Below the pieces are notes generated by a model. That model did not search any database and was not told where the DNA came from. It saw only the letters and a list, made by a program, of their open reading frames with translations. Below are positions 33,191 through 42,479 of a stretch of DNA of 64,000 nucleotides, one piece after another. Numbering within the stretch: the stretch's first letter is position 1; the number at the start of each line of letters is the position of its first letter. The DNA is from Balneolaceae bacterium. Lineage in GTDB: Bacteria; Bacteroidota; Rhodothermia; Balneolales; Balneolaceae. The position numbers and the translations under genes were made by a program. The stretch lies in contig VEMX01000014.1 of assembly GCA_009711805.1 (NCBI GenBank), positions 100,148-164,147 of the forward strand, in the 5' to 3' direction.

Positions 33191-33234
33191 TTTTTTTCTG
33201 TAAGGTATTGGTCTTCAGCCACTCTTTTGTCATT

Positions 33235-33256
33235 AGTCGGAATATAAATTCCGACT
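33235..33256. repeat. 22-bp palindrome AGTCGGAAT-ATAA-ATTCCGACT
   Basis: Perfect 9-bp arms around ATAA between genes. There is no T run, so a terminator is unlikely; it probably belongs to the dispersed repeat material. Confidence 0.7.
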
Positions 33257-33439
33257 GCATAAAGGTGCATTGTACCATAGTCCCAACGGGACGGTAAGCA
33301 CCAAGATAGTGCCTGTTGGCGCTATGTGCATTCAACCTAATATCGAAAAGCCCCAAGGGGGCGGGAGCTGGTATAGACAATATCTCACAAAGGTTTGGTG
33401 ATTGTATCTTTATAGGTTCGCCTTCTATACTTATTCCAC

Positions 33440-33470
33440 AAAAAAAGCCAGCCTATGAATATAAGCTGGC
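33440..33470 (-). terminator. Intrinsic terminator of asd
   Basis: On the minus strand GCCAGCTTAT - ATTC - ATAGGCTGGC is followed by TTTTTTT, 31 bp after the asd stop codon. Confidence 0.88.
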
Positions 33471-33501
33471 TTTAGATTAATACATTATCTGAGAGAGAAC
33501 T

Positions 33502-34554
33502 TTATTGTTTCAGATATCCCTTCTTAACCAGCAGTTCGGCATTCAGTACGGCACCGCCGGCTGCTCCGCGGATGGTATTATGCGCGAGAGCCACAAAATT
33601 CACATCAAAAATTTCCCCTTTGCGAATTCTGCCAATGTGCAGCGACATCCCGTTGTTGAAATCAGCATGTAAGCGGGGTTGAGGGTAATATTCGTTCTCA
33701 TGCAACAGGTACAACTGTTCAGGTGAGAATGGAAGACTCAAATCAGCAATAGGATTTTCCCAGTTTTGATATGCTTCAACCACTTCACTTACATCCGATG
33801 GAGCATTCTTAAACTTGACACTCACCGAAAGCATATGCCCGTTGATGCTGGGAACACGGGTAGCAGTGGCATCCAGTTTGAATTCCAGTTCTTCAATACT
33901 GCCACCGCTATAGGCTCCCAGGAGTTTGCTGGTTTCCGGGCGGATTTTAGGTTCTTCTCCCGAAATATAGGGAACTACATTCCCCAGGATGTCCAGGCTG
34001 GCAACACCGGGATATCCTGCCCCCGAAACTGCCTGCATAGTCGTAAGGGCTATGGAGTCGATGCCAAACTGATCGTGTAGCGGCTTCAGGGAAATAGACA
34101 GTGGTACAGCCACACAATTGGGGTTGGTAACAATCCACCCGCTGCCATCCCCGGTAAAGGTTTGCTTGTCAATAAGGCTAATATGATCGGGATTAATTTC
34201 CGGCACCAGCAGGGGAACCGTCGGGTCCATGCGGTAGTTTTTGGCATTGGAGATAACCGGGATGCCCGCTCTCGCAAAAGCCCCTTCAATTTCAAAAGCT
34301 ACGGATGAATCCAGCCCGGAAAACACAAAATCGACATTCCCAAATTCAGAAGGTTCACACATTTTCACCGTCTTGGAAGCTATCTCTTCCGGCAGCGTCA
34401 CATCCTCAATCCAGTTGGCGGCCTGTTTATATTCCTTGCCGGCCGAACGTTTAGATGCACCAAGTGCTGTAATTTCAAACCAGAGATGTCCCTGTAATAA
34501 ACGAATAAATTTTTGTCCGACGGCGCCGGTGGCACCAAGAATACCAACTTTCAT
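33502..34554 (-). CDS. asd: Aspartate-semialdehyde dehydrogenase
   Basis: A 350-residue enzyme converting aspartyl phosphate to aspartate semialdehyde with NADPH, the branch point to lysine/diaminopimelate, methionine and threonine. It has the Rossmann start KVGILGATGAVGQKFIRLL, SNAKNYRMDPTVPLLVPEIN, the catalytic Cys in VTNPNCVAVPLSISL and AVSGAGYPGV. The sequence style is that of the archaeal/fungal-like ASADH branch (longer C-terminal half with LHIGRIRKGEIFDVNFVALAHNTIRG). It is monocistronic with its own terminator and divergent from glyS. Confidence 0.93.
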   Translation of the reverse strand: MKVGILGATGAVGQKFIRLLQGHLWFEITALGASKRSAGKEYKQAANWIEDVTLPEEIASKTVKMCEPSEFGNVDFVFSGLDSSVAFEIEGAFARAGIPVISNAKNYRMDPTVPLLVPEINPDHISLIDKQTFTGDGSGWIVTNPNCVAVPLSISLKPLHDQFGIDSIALTTMQAVSGAGYPGVASLDILGNVVPYISGEEPKIRPETSKLLGAYSGGSIEELEFKLDATATRVPSINGHMLSVSVKFKNAPSDVSEVVEAYQNWENPIADLSLPFSPEQLYLLHENEYYPQPRLHADFNNGMSLHIGRIRKGEIFDVNFVALAHNTIRGAAGGAVLNAELLVKKGYLKQ

Positions 34555-34598
34555 GTTTTTGTTCTTTAAAAAGAATTTTAGTTAAGAGTTAAAGACAA

Positions 34599-34606
34599 CA
34601 AAGTTA
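34599..34606 (-). promoter_or_regulatory. Candidate -7 box TAACTTTG for asd
   Basis: TAACTTTG on the minus strand, 45 bp before the asd ATG, matches TAnnTTTG; ATTG lies 22 bp further upstream as a weak -33 element. Confidence 0.45.
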
Positions 34607-34671
34607 ACCATTCCTGATCCTTAAATCTCAATTATTCTCTTAAAGATTCTTAAAGAGTTAAATCAAATTCT

Positions 34672-34679
34672 TATCTTTG
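34672..34679 (+). promoter_or_regulatory. Candidate -7 box TATCTTTG for glyS
   Basis: TATCTTTG matches the Bacteroidetes -7 consensus 35 bp upstream of the glycine-tRNA ligase ATG. The -33 element is not clear. Confidence 0.45.
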
Positions 34680-34713
34680 GCCTTCATCAGATTTAAAACA
34701 ATCAAAATACTTC

Positions 34714-36171
34714 ATGTCGAACTTAGACAATCTTGATAAGATCGTTTCTCTTGCCAAAGCAAGGGGTTTTATTTTTCAATCATCTGAAATTTATGGCGGG
34801 CTTAGTGCTGTATATGATTATGGCCCTCTGGGTGTAGAATTAAAAAGGAATATCCGGGACGCCTGGTGGAAAGAAATGACCCGCCGCCACGATAATATTG
34901 TTGGGATAGATGCCGCTATTTTCATGCACCCCAAAGTGTGGGAGGCCAGTGGACACGTAGGTGGGTTTAACGACCCTATGATTGATGACAAGCAGTCGAA
35001 GAAGCGGTATCGTGCCGATATGTTGATTGAAGGTCATATCGCTAAGCTGCGTGGGAAAGATAAAGAAGACGAGGCAGATGAGCTCCAGGAATTGCTGGAT
35101 ACAGCAGGCAGCCGAAAAAACCTGACCGAAGATCTGTATGAAATTATTATGGAGAACGAGATTCGTGCTCCCGAGTCCGGCGCTTTCGACTGGACAGAAG
35201 TCCGTCAGTTTAACCTGATGTTTAAAACCCAATTTGGCTCCACTTCAACCGAAGAAGATGGAGTGTATCTGCGGCCGGAAACAGCCCAGGGTATTTTTGT
35301 GAATTACAAGAATGTGCTGGATACCGCCCGGGTTAAAGTGCCTTTTGGGATTGCACAAACAGGGAAAGCCTTCCGGAATGAAGTAGTAGCCCGGCAGTTT
35401 GTATTCCGCATGCGGGAATTTGAGCAGATGGAAATGCAGTATTTTGTGAAGCCGGGCACGGATGAAGGCGAATACGAGCAATGGCTGGAAAAACGTCTTG
35501 AATGGCATAAAAGTATGGGTATTCGCGAAGAAAACCTCAGAACAGCTCCCCATCCCGAAGACAAACTTGCCCATTACGCCCGGGCTGCAGCCGATATTCA
35601 ATATAAATATCCCATCGGATGGCAGGAAGTGGAGGGGGTCCACAACCGCACCGATTTTGACTTGACCCAGCACCAGGAGTTCTCAGGCAAAAAACTGGAT
35701 TATTATGACCAGAAAAACCAGGAGCGGTTCACCCCTTATGTGATTGAAACTTCGGTAGGCCTCGACCGCCTTACCCTGATGGTACTTTGTGATGCATACC
35801 GCGAAGAAGAAGTGGATGGAGACACTCGAACCGTGCTTAAGATGGATCCCCGTCTGGCTCCGGTACAGGTCGGTATCTTTCCGCTGATTAAGAAAGATAA
35901 ATTGCAGGACCTGGCGCATAAGATTGAAAAAGAACTACGGGAAGACTTTTCTGTGATGTATGATGAATCCGGTTCTATAGGTAAGCGATACCGCAGGCTG
36001 GATGAAGCAGGTACTCCTTTTTGTGTAACGGTCGATTTTGACGGAGTGGAATCGGAAGGCGAGGATACGGTGACCATCCGCTATCGTGATGATATGAGCC
36101 AGGAGCGTGTACCGGTATCCAAACTCAGCGAAGTCATCCGGGACGGAATGAAAGACTGGAAACCGGAGTAG
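34714..36171 (+). CDS. glyS: Glycine-tRNA ligase (class II, alpha2 type)
   Basis: A 485-residue synthetase charging tRNA-Gly. Visible parts are SLAKARGFIFQSSEIYGG, YDYGPLGVELKRNIRDAWW (motif 1 region), TSTEEDGVYLRPETAQGIF, FRNEVVARQFVFRMREFEQM (motif 2), VIETSVGLDRLTLMVL (motif 3) and a C-terminal anticodon-binding domain from about 390 (LAPVQVGIFPLIKKD). This is the eukaryote/archaea-like homodimeric form found in Bacteroidetes, not the two-subunit GlyQ/GlyS of E. coli. The ATG at 34714 (MSNLDNLDKIVSLAKARGF) is well placed, and the gene ends at a clear terminator. Confidence 0.95.
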   Translation: MSNLDNLDKIVSLAKARGFIFQSSEIYGGLSAVYDYGPLGVELKRNIRDAWWKEMTRRHDNIVGIDAAIFMHPKVWEASGHVGGFNDPMIDDKQSKKRYRADMLIEGHIAKLRGKDKEDEADELQELLDTAGSRKNLTEDLYEIIMENEIRAPESGAFDWTEVRQFNLMFKTQFGSTSTEEDGVYLRPETAQGIFVNYKNVLDTARVKVPFGIAQTGKAFRNEVVARQFVFRMREFEQMEMQYFVKPGTDEGEYEQWLEKRLEWHKSMGIREENLRTAPHPEDKLAHYARAAADIQYKYPIGWQEVEGVHNRTDFDLTQHQEFSGKKLDYYDQKNQERFTPYVIETSVGLDRLTLMVLCDAYREEEVDGDTRTVLKMDPRLAPVQVGIFPLIKKDKLQDLAHKIEKELREDFSVMYDESGSIGKRYRRLDEAGTPFCVTVDFDGVESEGEDTVTIRYRDDMSQERVPVSKLSEVIRDGMKDWKPE

Positions 36172-36562
36172 TTGCGTTAAACATTATTCTGTACATCAAT
36201 AAAATTAGGGGCCGTGTGTAAACGCGGCCTTTTTTATTGGGATGAGCTCGTTGGTGGGAGAATAAACCCAGATCTATATTAAAGGGTCACGCAGAAGCGT
36301 CTCCTTATGCTTTGGCCGGGATGGGAGTGAAGGCACTGTTTGTTGGTGTGCCCCGTGCCCCCCGAAGAGCCTCAAATAAACAACATGGCCAGCATGTAAA
36401 AGTGAAAAGGCAAAAGTGAAAAAGGGGAATCTGAATACGTATTCCTAATTGAACTATTCACTTCGAAATGGTTTTAAAGCCCCAGCCTCTTCTCATTTCT
36501 GCCTTTTCACTTCGATATTCAATCCCTAATCAACCAATACACCACTCTTATGATCAATCTAT
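36172..36562. other. Intergenic stretch after glyS with repeat fragments
   Basis: About 390 bp. It begins with the glyS terminator. At about 36285-36335 lies a fragment (GGGTCACGCAGAAGCGTCTC) related to the GIY-YIG flanking repeat. The rest includes AAAGTGAAAAGG-type low-complexity words, also seen at about 41280, and a partial 22-bp unit near 36440. No gene was seen. Confidence 0.55.
36210..36236 (+). terminator. Intrinsic terminator of glyS
   Basis: GGCCGTG - TGTAAA - CGCGGCC (one G-U pair) followed by TTTTTT, 38 bp after the stop. Confidence 0.88.
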
Positions 36563-39538
36563 TTATTTAATCAACAGCATTTTTTTGGTGATAGATTGTT
36601 TGCCGGAATTCAGACGGTATATATACACACCGCTGGTGAGTTCAGAAGCATCAAAAGTGTATGAATGGCTGCCCGCCGACAATCTTCGATTAATCAAAGT
36701 TTGCACTTTTTGTCCCAGGATAGTGTATACCGTTAGCTCGACAGATGCCGTTTTGGAAATGTTGAACGAGATATTGGTCGTAGGATTAAATGGATTCGGG
36801 TAATTCTGGTTTAATGTAAAACGGTTGGGGGTATCTGCTTCGTCCTCATTACTGGTGACCACATAGGTGCTGTTTTGGGCTCCTGGTGTCCCGTTATTTT
36901 TTGTAGAAGCATTCCAGTTTTCAGCAAGGGCGTTATCAAGAACAGAGTTTTGGAGCTCCAGGGTAAATCCATCTCCATCGGCTGCTATAGGCCAGGGCGA
37001 TTCATCATCATAACGAACCGAATCAACCATGCCTCCACTGTTGGTGTAGATACGTACTTCGTCATTATTACCACCCAAACCAAAGCCGGGCTGGCCTTTT
37101 ATATAGGTAACTCCTGAATGGATAGTCTTGAATGCAGCCGTATCACTTGCTATGACTACATATCCCTCAGCAGCGATAGCTGAGCCTTCCGGAATCACAA
37201 ATTTATTGCTATTATTTTCATCTCTATACACCCATCCAGAGATATCTATAGGGGTATCCGCATAATTGTACAGCTCAATCCAGTCTCCGGCTTCCTGTGC
37301 CTCGGCAGAGTTATAGTTTATTTCGTTCACCACAATCTGGTTGTTGGTGATTTCCTTAAAAGTTGCTTCAATGTCCATAGGCTGGCCTTCCTGTAACTCC
37401 AATACAAGATTCGCTCCGTTTCCTGCCGATGATCCGTTTACCAGCCAGGTATCCACTTCATAGCCAAGATCCGGTTTTGCTTCCAGGGTGATGGAGGTAT
37501 TTGAAAAATAAAGTCCAGACCAATGATTGCTGTCCGTATTTGGGGAGATAGAATTGAGGTGAACACCTCCATTTTGTGTTTGAGCCAGAGTTACCCGTAC
37601 CGTATCAACCTGTAAAGTATCTTTAATTTCTGCATAGAGGAAAGGGGGATATTCTACAATATAATCTTCAGTTATGTCTCTGATATATTCCATGTCGTAG
37701 TTGGTAAACCCTCCATTATCATACCAGCCGTCAGTCCACCGGGCTATATCGCGGGGCATTTCGGGATCTATAGAAGTGTCAATGGAATCAATAACAGCCA
37801 TAAGATAACCGGGTTGAAAAGCAGTATTAAACATATCAGCCAATCGGTTTAGGAAAATCTCCCGGTACGTTGGGTTTTGGAGCATACGTCCCAGTAGCCA
37901 GAAGCCTCCTATATCCTGCTTCAGATAGTTGGTGAAAACCGGGGTATATTCAGAGGGTTCATCGCCAAGGTTTCTCCACCAGTCAAAATCATGGGAGATG
38001 TAATGCCACTTCCCGCCTTCTTCCCGTGGGCGCCAGTAGCGAAGGTTGTTAGGATCACCGTGAGAAGTGAAGAGTTGGTATACCCAGTGATCTGTAAAAC
38101 TGTCAAAATCAATATTAGCCTTGGCGTAGGTAAAAAACTCTTCTTCATCAAGTGCTTCGTTTCGGAAGGTATCAAGCAGTTCCTGGTAATCCGTATAGTC
38201 ACCATCCTTCACTTTATTATAGTCTTTAATCATGTCCACATCATCATAGCCGTATCGGGACTCTACGAAATCATCGTTTTTGCGCTCCATCAGGTTGTAG
38301 ATCCCCCAGTATTGCCCATTGATGTACAGTATAACCGCTTCATGCGCCTGCATGGCGTTTTTATGATTCCAGTCTTTATTGATGGTATACATGAGTTCGT
38401 TCAATAGACGTGAGCGTTCTTCAGCTCCGGCCCTTAGTACAAAACCGTCATACTCGTTGTAGTCATTTTCGGGGAAGAGCTCATACTGCAATTCATCAAT
38501 ACCATACTCATCGTTGTTGTTGATGATAAACGATTTTTTGTTAAAGGCTCGGCTAAAGTTACCTCCAATACTGGCTCCGGCCGAAAACTCAAACTCCACG
38601 CCGCCGGTATTTGCTATGTATTCAAGATGCATGGGATATTCCCATTCTTCCCAATAGTTGGCTCCAAAAAAGGGGTATTCTTCCGAGGCTTCAGAGGAAT
38701 CGCCTATCACGTACATCCCCTTGTCATAATCGAAAAGGCTGTCGGGTTCCATCACAAAAGAAACAACCGGAAGCATAGAGGTCTCATCAAATAAATAGGT
38801 ATTGGTACTAATTTCACTGGTGGCTTGTCCCTGTGCTATGGCGATTGCACGAACTACCGTAGAAGAATTTAATGCAATGGGTCCTGAATAAAGGGTAGAG
38901 CCTGATGTAGGAACGGAACCATCCAGGGTAAAACGGATTTCGGCATTAGTGGTAGCAGAGGAGAGGCCAATAGCCTGGTTCCCTGAATAATAACCTGATT
39001 CTAAAGTGAAAACGGGCGCTTCGGTTTGTTCGGGAAGCTCACTGCCGGCATTAGTAGCAGCCGGAGTTGGGTTTAAAAATGCGAAGTCACCGGTTGCATC
39101 AGGTATTCTTCCCCAGGAAATATCAGTGGATTGTTCTCCAAAAGAAACGGAATCGATCCGGCTTTCCCCGTCTATATCGGTTAAGATTACATATTCTCCA
39201 TTAGCGCTTAGTTTGGTATCAACATGCAATGGACCCTGTTCGGGATCTTTATCGAACCAGATAATCATATACTGGCCGGGAGCTATGGTGGTGCTATTAC
39301 TTTGATTGGTTGGAATTTGCCACTTGGTAATTTCTTCGGGGTCATCCGTTACATACATCCCTCCAAAATTGACGGATACATCCCCGGCATTGTAGATTTC
39401 AATCCAGTCGTCATATTCTCCATTATTATCCGAGATAGTATTATCGTTGGATGCCATGATCTCATTTATTTTGACCTGGGCTTGGGTATTGATGAAAGTG
39501 AACAGCAAAAGGGATGCAGAAAGTATCGTTTTTTTCAT
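36563..39538 (-). CDS. Secreted CotH-kinase/lamin-tail protein with type A T9SS sorting domain
   Basis: A 991-residue exported protein (signal MKKTILSASLLLFTFINTQAQ). Domains in order: lamin-tail domain (about 20-135, VKINEIMASNDNTISDNNGE), a chitobiase C-terminal-like module (EIRFTLDGSVPTSGSTLYSG, about 200), a CotH kinase domain (about 255-610, with KSFIINNNDEYG, EAVILYINGQYWGIYNLMER, WHYISHDFDWW), a second lamin-tail domain (about 745-880), and a C-terminal sorting domain (NQNYPNPFNPTTNISFNI ... GQKVQTLINRRLSAGSHSYT ... SGVYIYRLNSG). CotH-like kinases phosphorylate secreted proteins in Bacillus; activity here is inferred. It is likely a surface or released protein. Confidence 0.9.
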   Translation of the reverse strand: MKKTILSASLLLFTFINTQAQVKINEIMASNDNTISDNNGEYDDWIEIYNAGDVSVNFGGMYVTDDPEEITKWQIPTNQSNSTTIAPGQYMIIWFDKDPEQGPLHVDTKLSANGEYVILTDIDGESRIDSVSFGEQSTDISWGRIPDATGDFAFLNPTPAATNAGSELPEQTEAPVFTLESGYYSGNQAIGLSSATTNAEIRFTLDGSVPTSGSTLYSGPIALNSSTVVRAIAIAQGQATSEISTNTYLFDETSMLPVVSFVMEPDSLFDYDKGMYVIGDSSEASEEYPFFGANYWEEWEYPMHLEYIANTGGVEFEFSAGASIGGNFSRAFNKKSFIINNNDEYGIDELQYELFPENDYNEYDGFVLRAGAEERSRLLNELMYTINKDWNHKNAMQAHEAVILYINGQYWGIYNLMERKNDDFVESRYGYDDVDMIKDYNKVKDGDYTDYQELLDTFRNEALDEEEFFTYAKANIDFDSFTDHWVYQLFTSHGDPNNLRYWRPREEGGKWHYISHDFDWWRNLGDEPSEYTPVFTNYLKQDIGGFWLLGRMLQNPTYREIFLNRLADMFNTAFQPGYLMAVIDSIDTSIDPEMPRDIARWTDGWYDNGGFTNYDMEYIRDITEDYIVEYPPFLYAEIKDTLQVDTVRVTLAQTQNGGVHLNSISPNTDSNHWSGLYFSNTSITLEAKPDLGYEVDTWLVNGSSAGNGANLVLELQEGQPMDIEATFKEITNNQIVVNEINYNSAEAQEAGDWIELYNYADTPIDISGWVYRDENNSNKFVIPEGSAIAAEGYVVIASDTAAFKTIHSGVTYIKGQPGFGLGGNNDEVRIYTNSGGMVDSVRYDDESPWPIAADGDGFTLELQNSVLDNALAENWNASTKNNGTPGAQNSTYVVTSNEDEADTPNRFTLNQNYPNPFNPTTNISFNISKTASVELTVYTILGQKVQTLINRRLSAGSHSYTFDASELTSGVYIYRLNSGKQSITKKMLLIK

Positions 39539-39734
39539 AGATAGGGGGGGTATTTGTTGCATAGTACAAAAGTTCATTATCGACAAATATCGGAATCAGT
39601 TAAGGATATAAGAAATTCTATAGAGAATTATATAAAATCTAATCTATTAGCGTTGATCGTAATTTTGAGATGGTTTTGTAAAGAATGAACATCGGTGTTA
39701 TACACACAAATAGAGTTAACAAATCCGAATGTTA

Positions 39735-41114
39735 TCAGTGATTATGTATCCATTCTGAAATAATTGCTTTGAACCCATCCACAAACTGCTTTTCCAGGCT
39801 TGCATATTCGGTAGCCATTCCGGTATTAGCTTTTTGAAACAGATGGTTGGCAGTCGGAATGACCTCTACGGTGTAGTCAACTCCGGCTTTCTGTAAAGCT
39901 TGTTCAATGGGTTCCCGGTTTAGCTTTTCGGTTACCTGGGTGTCTTTTTCTCCAAACAAGACCAACGCAGGAATCTTCAGTTGTTTGAGGTCCTCGCCCG
40001 GCTGGTGGAACAGTAACGACTGCATTTGCGGAGAACTATACACCGTTACAAGCTGATCGGTCTGGCGTTTTGCAAAGGTGGGGATATCGGGGATGCCGGC
40101 TTTCTGTGCATCCGGTAAGTTATTCAGCATATCTTTGTAATGGTTGATGTAATTTTGTTTGGCTTCTTCAAGTTCTTCCCCTTTCCGAATAGCCTCCATC
40201 AGCATTTCCCGGTTTTCGATTTCTGTTTCAATATCTTCCTGAGAATGAGTACCCCCGGAAAGAGCCTGCTGAACTTGAAATCGCAGTATCTCTTTTATAC
40301 TTATGCCCGTGGAAGCCATCAGAATAAGCTGATCTACTTCTTCATTTTCTGAGGCGACTTTACCAGCTACCACACCGCCTTGGCTGTGCCCCAGCAAAAT
40401 GATGTCAGTCGGTGTTATTTCATCAGATTGTTGCAGGTGAAGGATAATGGCATCTACATCCGAGGCGAGTGTATCAAGGGTAGCGTTGGCGAAGCTACCG
40501 GTTGATTTACCAATCTGCCGGTCATCGTAGCGGAAACTGGCAATGCCCTGTGATTTGAGATGCTCTGCCAAAATAGCAAAAGGCTTAAACTCGAAGATAT
40601 TGGAATCCTGGTTTTGAGCTCCACTTCCCGAAATCATAATTACAAGGGGAGGCCGTGGAGTATTTTCTGGCACAACAAGAGTCCCCCCAATGTCAATATC
40701 CCCCTTGGGTATAATGAGGTCTGTTCCCTCTCCAATTTGGGTTTCAGCATCTGTAGATTGTTGCTTCTCAAGCTTAAATGGAAAACGCCCCGGACCTTGT
40801 TGGTACATTCCGGATATTTGAGTTTCCGATTCCAGCATACCTTCGAAAGTTCCGGTAACCTGTCCTGCATTAAAAACAAAAAGTACAGAATCTCCTTTCT
40901 GTTCAGCCTGAGACAGGGGCAGGTCTTTGGCCCCTTGCTGAGGAATATCTAGAGTACCGGAGTAGTTAACCGGCTGGCCTTCAATATTAAAAATAACCGT
41001 GAGTTGCTGGCCTTGTATTTCAATGACTCCTTTCCATTTTCCGGAGAGAGGGGTTTGGGCATGGACTTTTAAGCCAAGCAGAGAAATCATAATAAGAAAG
41101 AGGAGTTTTTTCAT
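39735..41114 (-). CDS. Secreted alpha/beta hydrolase with N-terminal beta domain
   Basis: A 459-residue exported hydrolase (signal MKKLLFLIMISLLGLKVHAQ). Residues 22-120 form a beta-rich domain (SGKWKGVIEIQGQQLTVIFN, FEGMLESETQISGMYQ). The alpha/beta hydrolase domain follows, with the oxyanion strand PPLVIMISGSGAQNQD, nucleophile elbow LLGHSQGGVVAG, the acid in ALVLFGEKDTQV and the His in IPTANHLFQKA. It is probably a periplasmic esterase or peptidase of S9-like fold; the substrate is unknown. It stands alone. Confidence 0.85.
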   Translation of the reverse strand: MKKLLFLIMISLLGLKVHAQTPLSGKWKGVIEIQGQQLTVIFNIEGQPVNYSGTLDIPQQGAKDLPLSQAEQKGDSVLFVFNAGQVTGTFEGMLESETQISGMYQQGPGRFPFKLEKQQSTDAETQIGEGTDLIIPKGDIDIGGTLVVPENTPRPPLVIMISGSGAQNQDSNIFEFKPFAILAEHLKSQGIASFRYDDRQIGKSTGSFANATLDTLASDVDAIILHLQQSDEITPTDIILLGHSQGGVVAGKVASENEEVDQLILMASTGISIKEILRFQVQQALSGGTHSQEDIETEIENREMLMEAIRKGEELEEAKQNYINHYKDMLNNLPDAQKAGIPDIPTFAKRQTDQLVTVYSSPQMQSLLFHQPGEDLKQLKIPALVLFGEKDTQVTEKLNREPIEQALQKAGVDYTVEVIPTANHLFQKANTGMATEYASLEKQFVDGFKAIISEWIHNH

Positions 41115-41543
41115 GACGTTTTACTTGAGGGTTCAACATGTTTGAAGGCAATATAGGAATAAATTAAAACCAACTCGTATAGCAGCAATCGGTTTTTACT
41201 AAAAGAAAAGAAAACCCAAAATAACACTTGGAGTGGTGGTTAATGTACTTTGGGCAAGGGATTAGGGATTGAGCATTAAAGTGAAAAGGCAGAAGGCAAA
41301 AACAAAGAAGGCAGGTCTCTACCCAAAGTTGTTATCCCTGATATTATGTTATTTGATAACTGTTTTGGTTGAGATGAAGACCCTTCCCGAAGGGGGGGCG
41401 TCCGTTCTCACGGGGTTGGGCGATGGACTTTGACAGAACAACACCACCAATCCTGGAAGTGCTATGTTTCTTCATTTAGCCGTTTATTAATTTATAATTC
41501 CCGCGCCCGTTAGGTGTAAGAATAAAATAATGAGGATTAAGTC
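41115..41543. other. Intergenic stretch without a recognisable gene
   Basis: About 430 bp between the hydrolase start and a small membrane-protein frame. It contains low-complexity words (AGTGAAAAGGCAGAAGGC) and a GC-rich patch around 41390-41430 like the dispersed repeat material. No RNA gene or terminator can be supported. Confidence 0.5.
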
Positions 41544-41699
41544 ATGAAAAACATACTAATTGCAATTGGCGTGATTTTACTTAGTGTGGTGATAGGTTCT
41601 GCCTTGGGAAACCAAAGTGGGGGATTCATTGTAGGAGTCATCGTGGCAATTGTATTAGTCAAAAATAATTGGAAAACGGGTGCTAAAAAATCCACTTAA
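41544..41699 (+). CDS. Small two-helix membrane protein, 51 residues
   Basis: An ATG at 41544 preceded by GAGGATTAAGTC opens a 51-codon frame that ends at TAA (41697-41699). It reads MKNILIAIGVILLSVVIGSALG, a short NQSGG turn, then FIVGVIVAIVLVKNNWKTGA and a basic tail. Two hydrophobic segments with a glycine-rich turn suggest an inner-membrane hairpin. No family was recognised. Hydrophobic composition with sensible ends and a purine-rich leader supports a real gene, but its shortness leaves doubt. Confidence 0.5.
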   Translation: MKNILIAIGVILLSVVIGSALGNQSGGFIVGVIVAIVLVKNNWKTGAKKST

Positions 41700-41862
41700 C
41701 AAGGTATACCCTTAGTTCAGAATCAAGGAATATTTTTTAAAAAGTGTGATGGAGATACCCCTTTAACCGGTACACGGCTCCCAAAGGGAGAAGAATCTTT
41801 TTACGATCTACTCGTGCACCATATCGAGCCCTACTCCCAAAACCATTCCCAATCAAAGAAAA

Positions 41863-42417
41863 CTACTTCTCCTGGGCTATTCCAATCACTCCACAGGCAA
41901 TACGGCTGCCGGCTGCCCCTGAGGGCTGAGATTCAAGATCATCTTCCCCGGCATGCAGGATGATGCCGCGCCCGATAATATTATCGATATTAATGTGCGG
42001 ATCGGTATAATCAATAGTGGCAATTTCTCCGGCTACGGCCACCAAATTGCCCATGTCGCCCATATGCCGGTTATCTTGTGTGGGAGAGCCGTGATCATTA
42101 TTTCGGGGGCTATAATGTCCACCGGCACTGCTCCCGTCTTCAGCTGTACAGTCGCCATATTGGTGAATATGGAAACCATGTTTTCCGGCTTCTAATCCAT
42201 AAAACTCTCCCTTTACTAAAACTCCGTCTTCAGCTTTTTCAAAAGTAACAGTACCACGTATATCCTGATCGCCAGGCGACATTACCTCAGCAACTGCTTT
42301 GGTTGCTTTAGTTTCAGCAGTTTGGTGTACTTCCTGTTCGTTGTTATGATTGTCTGCTTGTGGGGTGCACGCAAAAAATACCAGTATCAGAGCCGATAAA
42401 ATATGGACTAATTTCAT
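41863..42417 (-). CDS. sodC: Cu/Zn superoxide dismutase, lipoprotein
   Basis: A 184-residue envelope enzyme dismuting superoxide. The signal ends VFFAC (Cys17), so it is a lipoprotein, with a spacer rich in Q, E, K and A up to about 50. Metal ligands appear in HGFHIHQYGDC (the two Cu His and the first disulfide Cys), GGHYSPRNNDHG and GDMGNLVA (Zn site His and Asp), and IILHAGEDD (last Cu His). The C-terminal GSRIACGVIGIA holds the catalytic Arg and the second disulfide Cys. All key residues are intact. It is on the minus strand 62 bp after the acyltransferase gene. Confidence 0.94.
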   Translation of the reverse strand: MKLVHILSALILVFFACTPQADNHNNEQEVHQTAETKATKAVAEVMSPGDQDIRGTVTFEKAEDGVLVKGEFYGLEAGKHGFHIHQYGDCTAEDGSSAGGHYSPRNNDHGSPTQDNRHMGDMGNLVAVAGEIATIDYTDPHINIDNIIGRGIILHAGEDDLESQPSGAAGSRIACGVIGIAQEK

Positions 42418-42479
42418 GGATTATTGTCTTTTAGATAATTGGTTTTAATTGTGCTCAACGAACACCAATGTACGGACCA

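Larger units (their letters stand above)
32637..33501. other. Gene-free repeat block between the PH-like pair and asd
   Basis: About 860 bp without a convincing gene. Contents, in order: a 32-bp palindrome between two GCCCCTTTGGGGCTT boxes (32702-32783), a 44-bp direct repeat (32800-32843 and 33147-33190), hairpins such as ATCCCGCA...TGCGGGAT (about 32980-33011) and ATCGCGGG...CCCGCGAT (about 33046-33071), a palindrome at 33235-33256, and the asd terminator. Confidence 0.65.
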
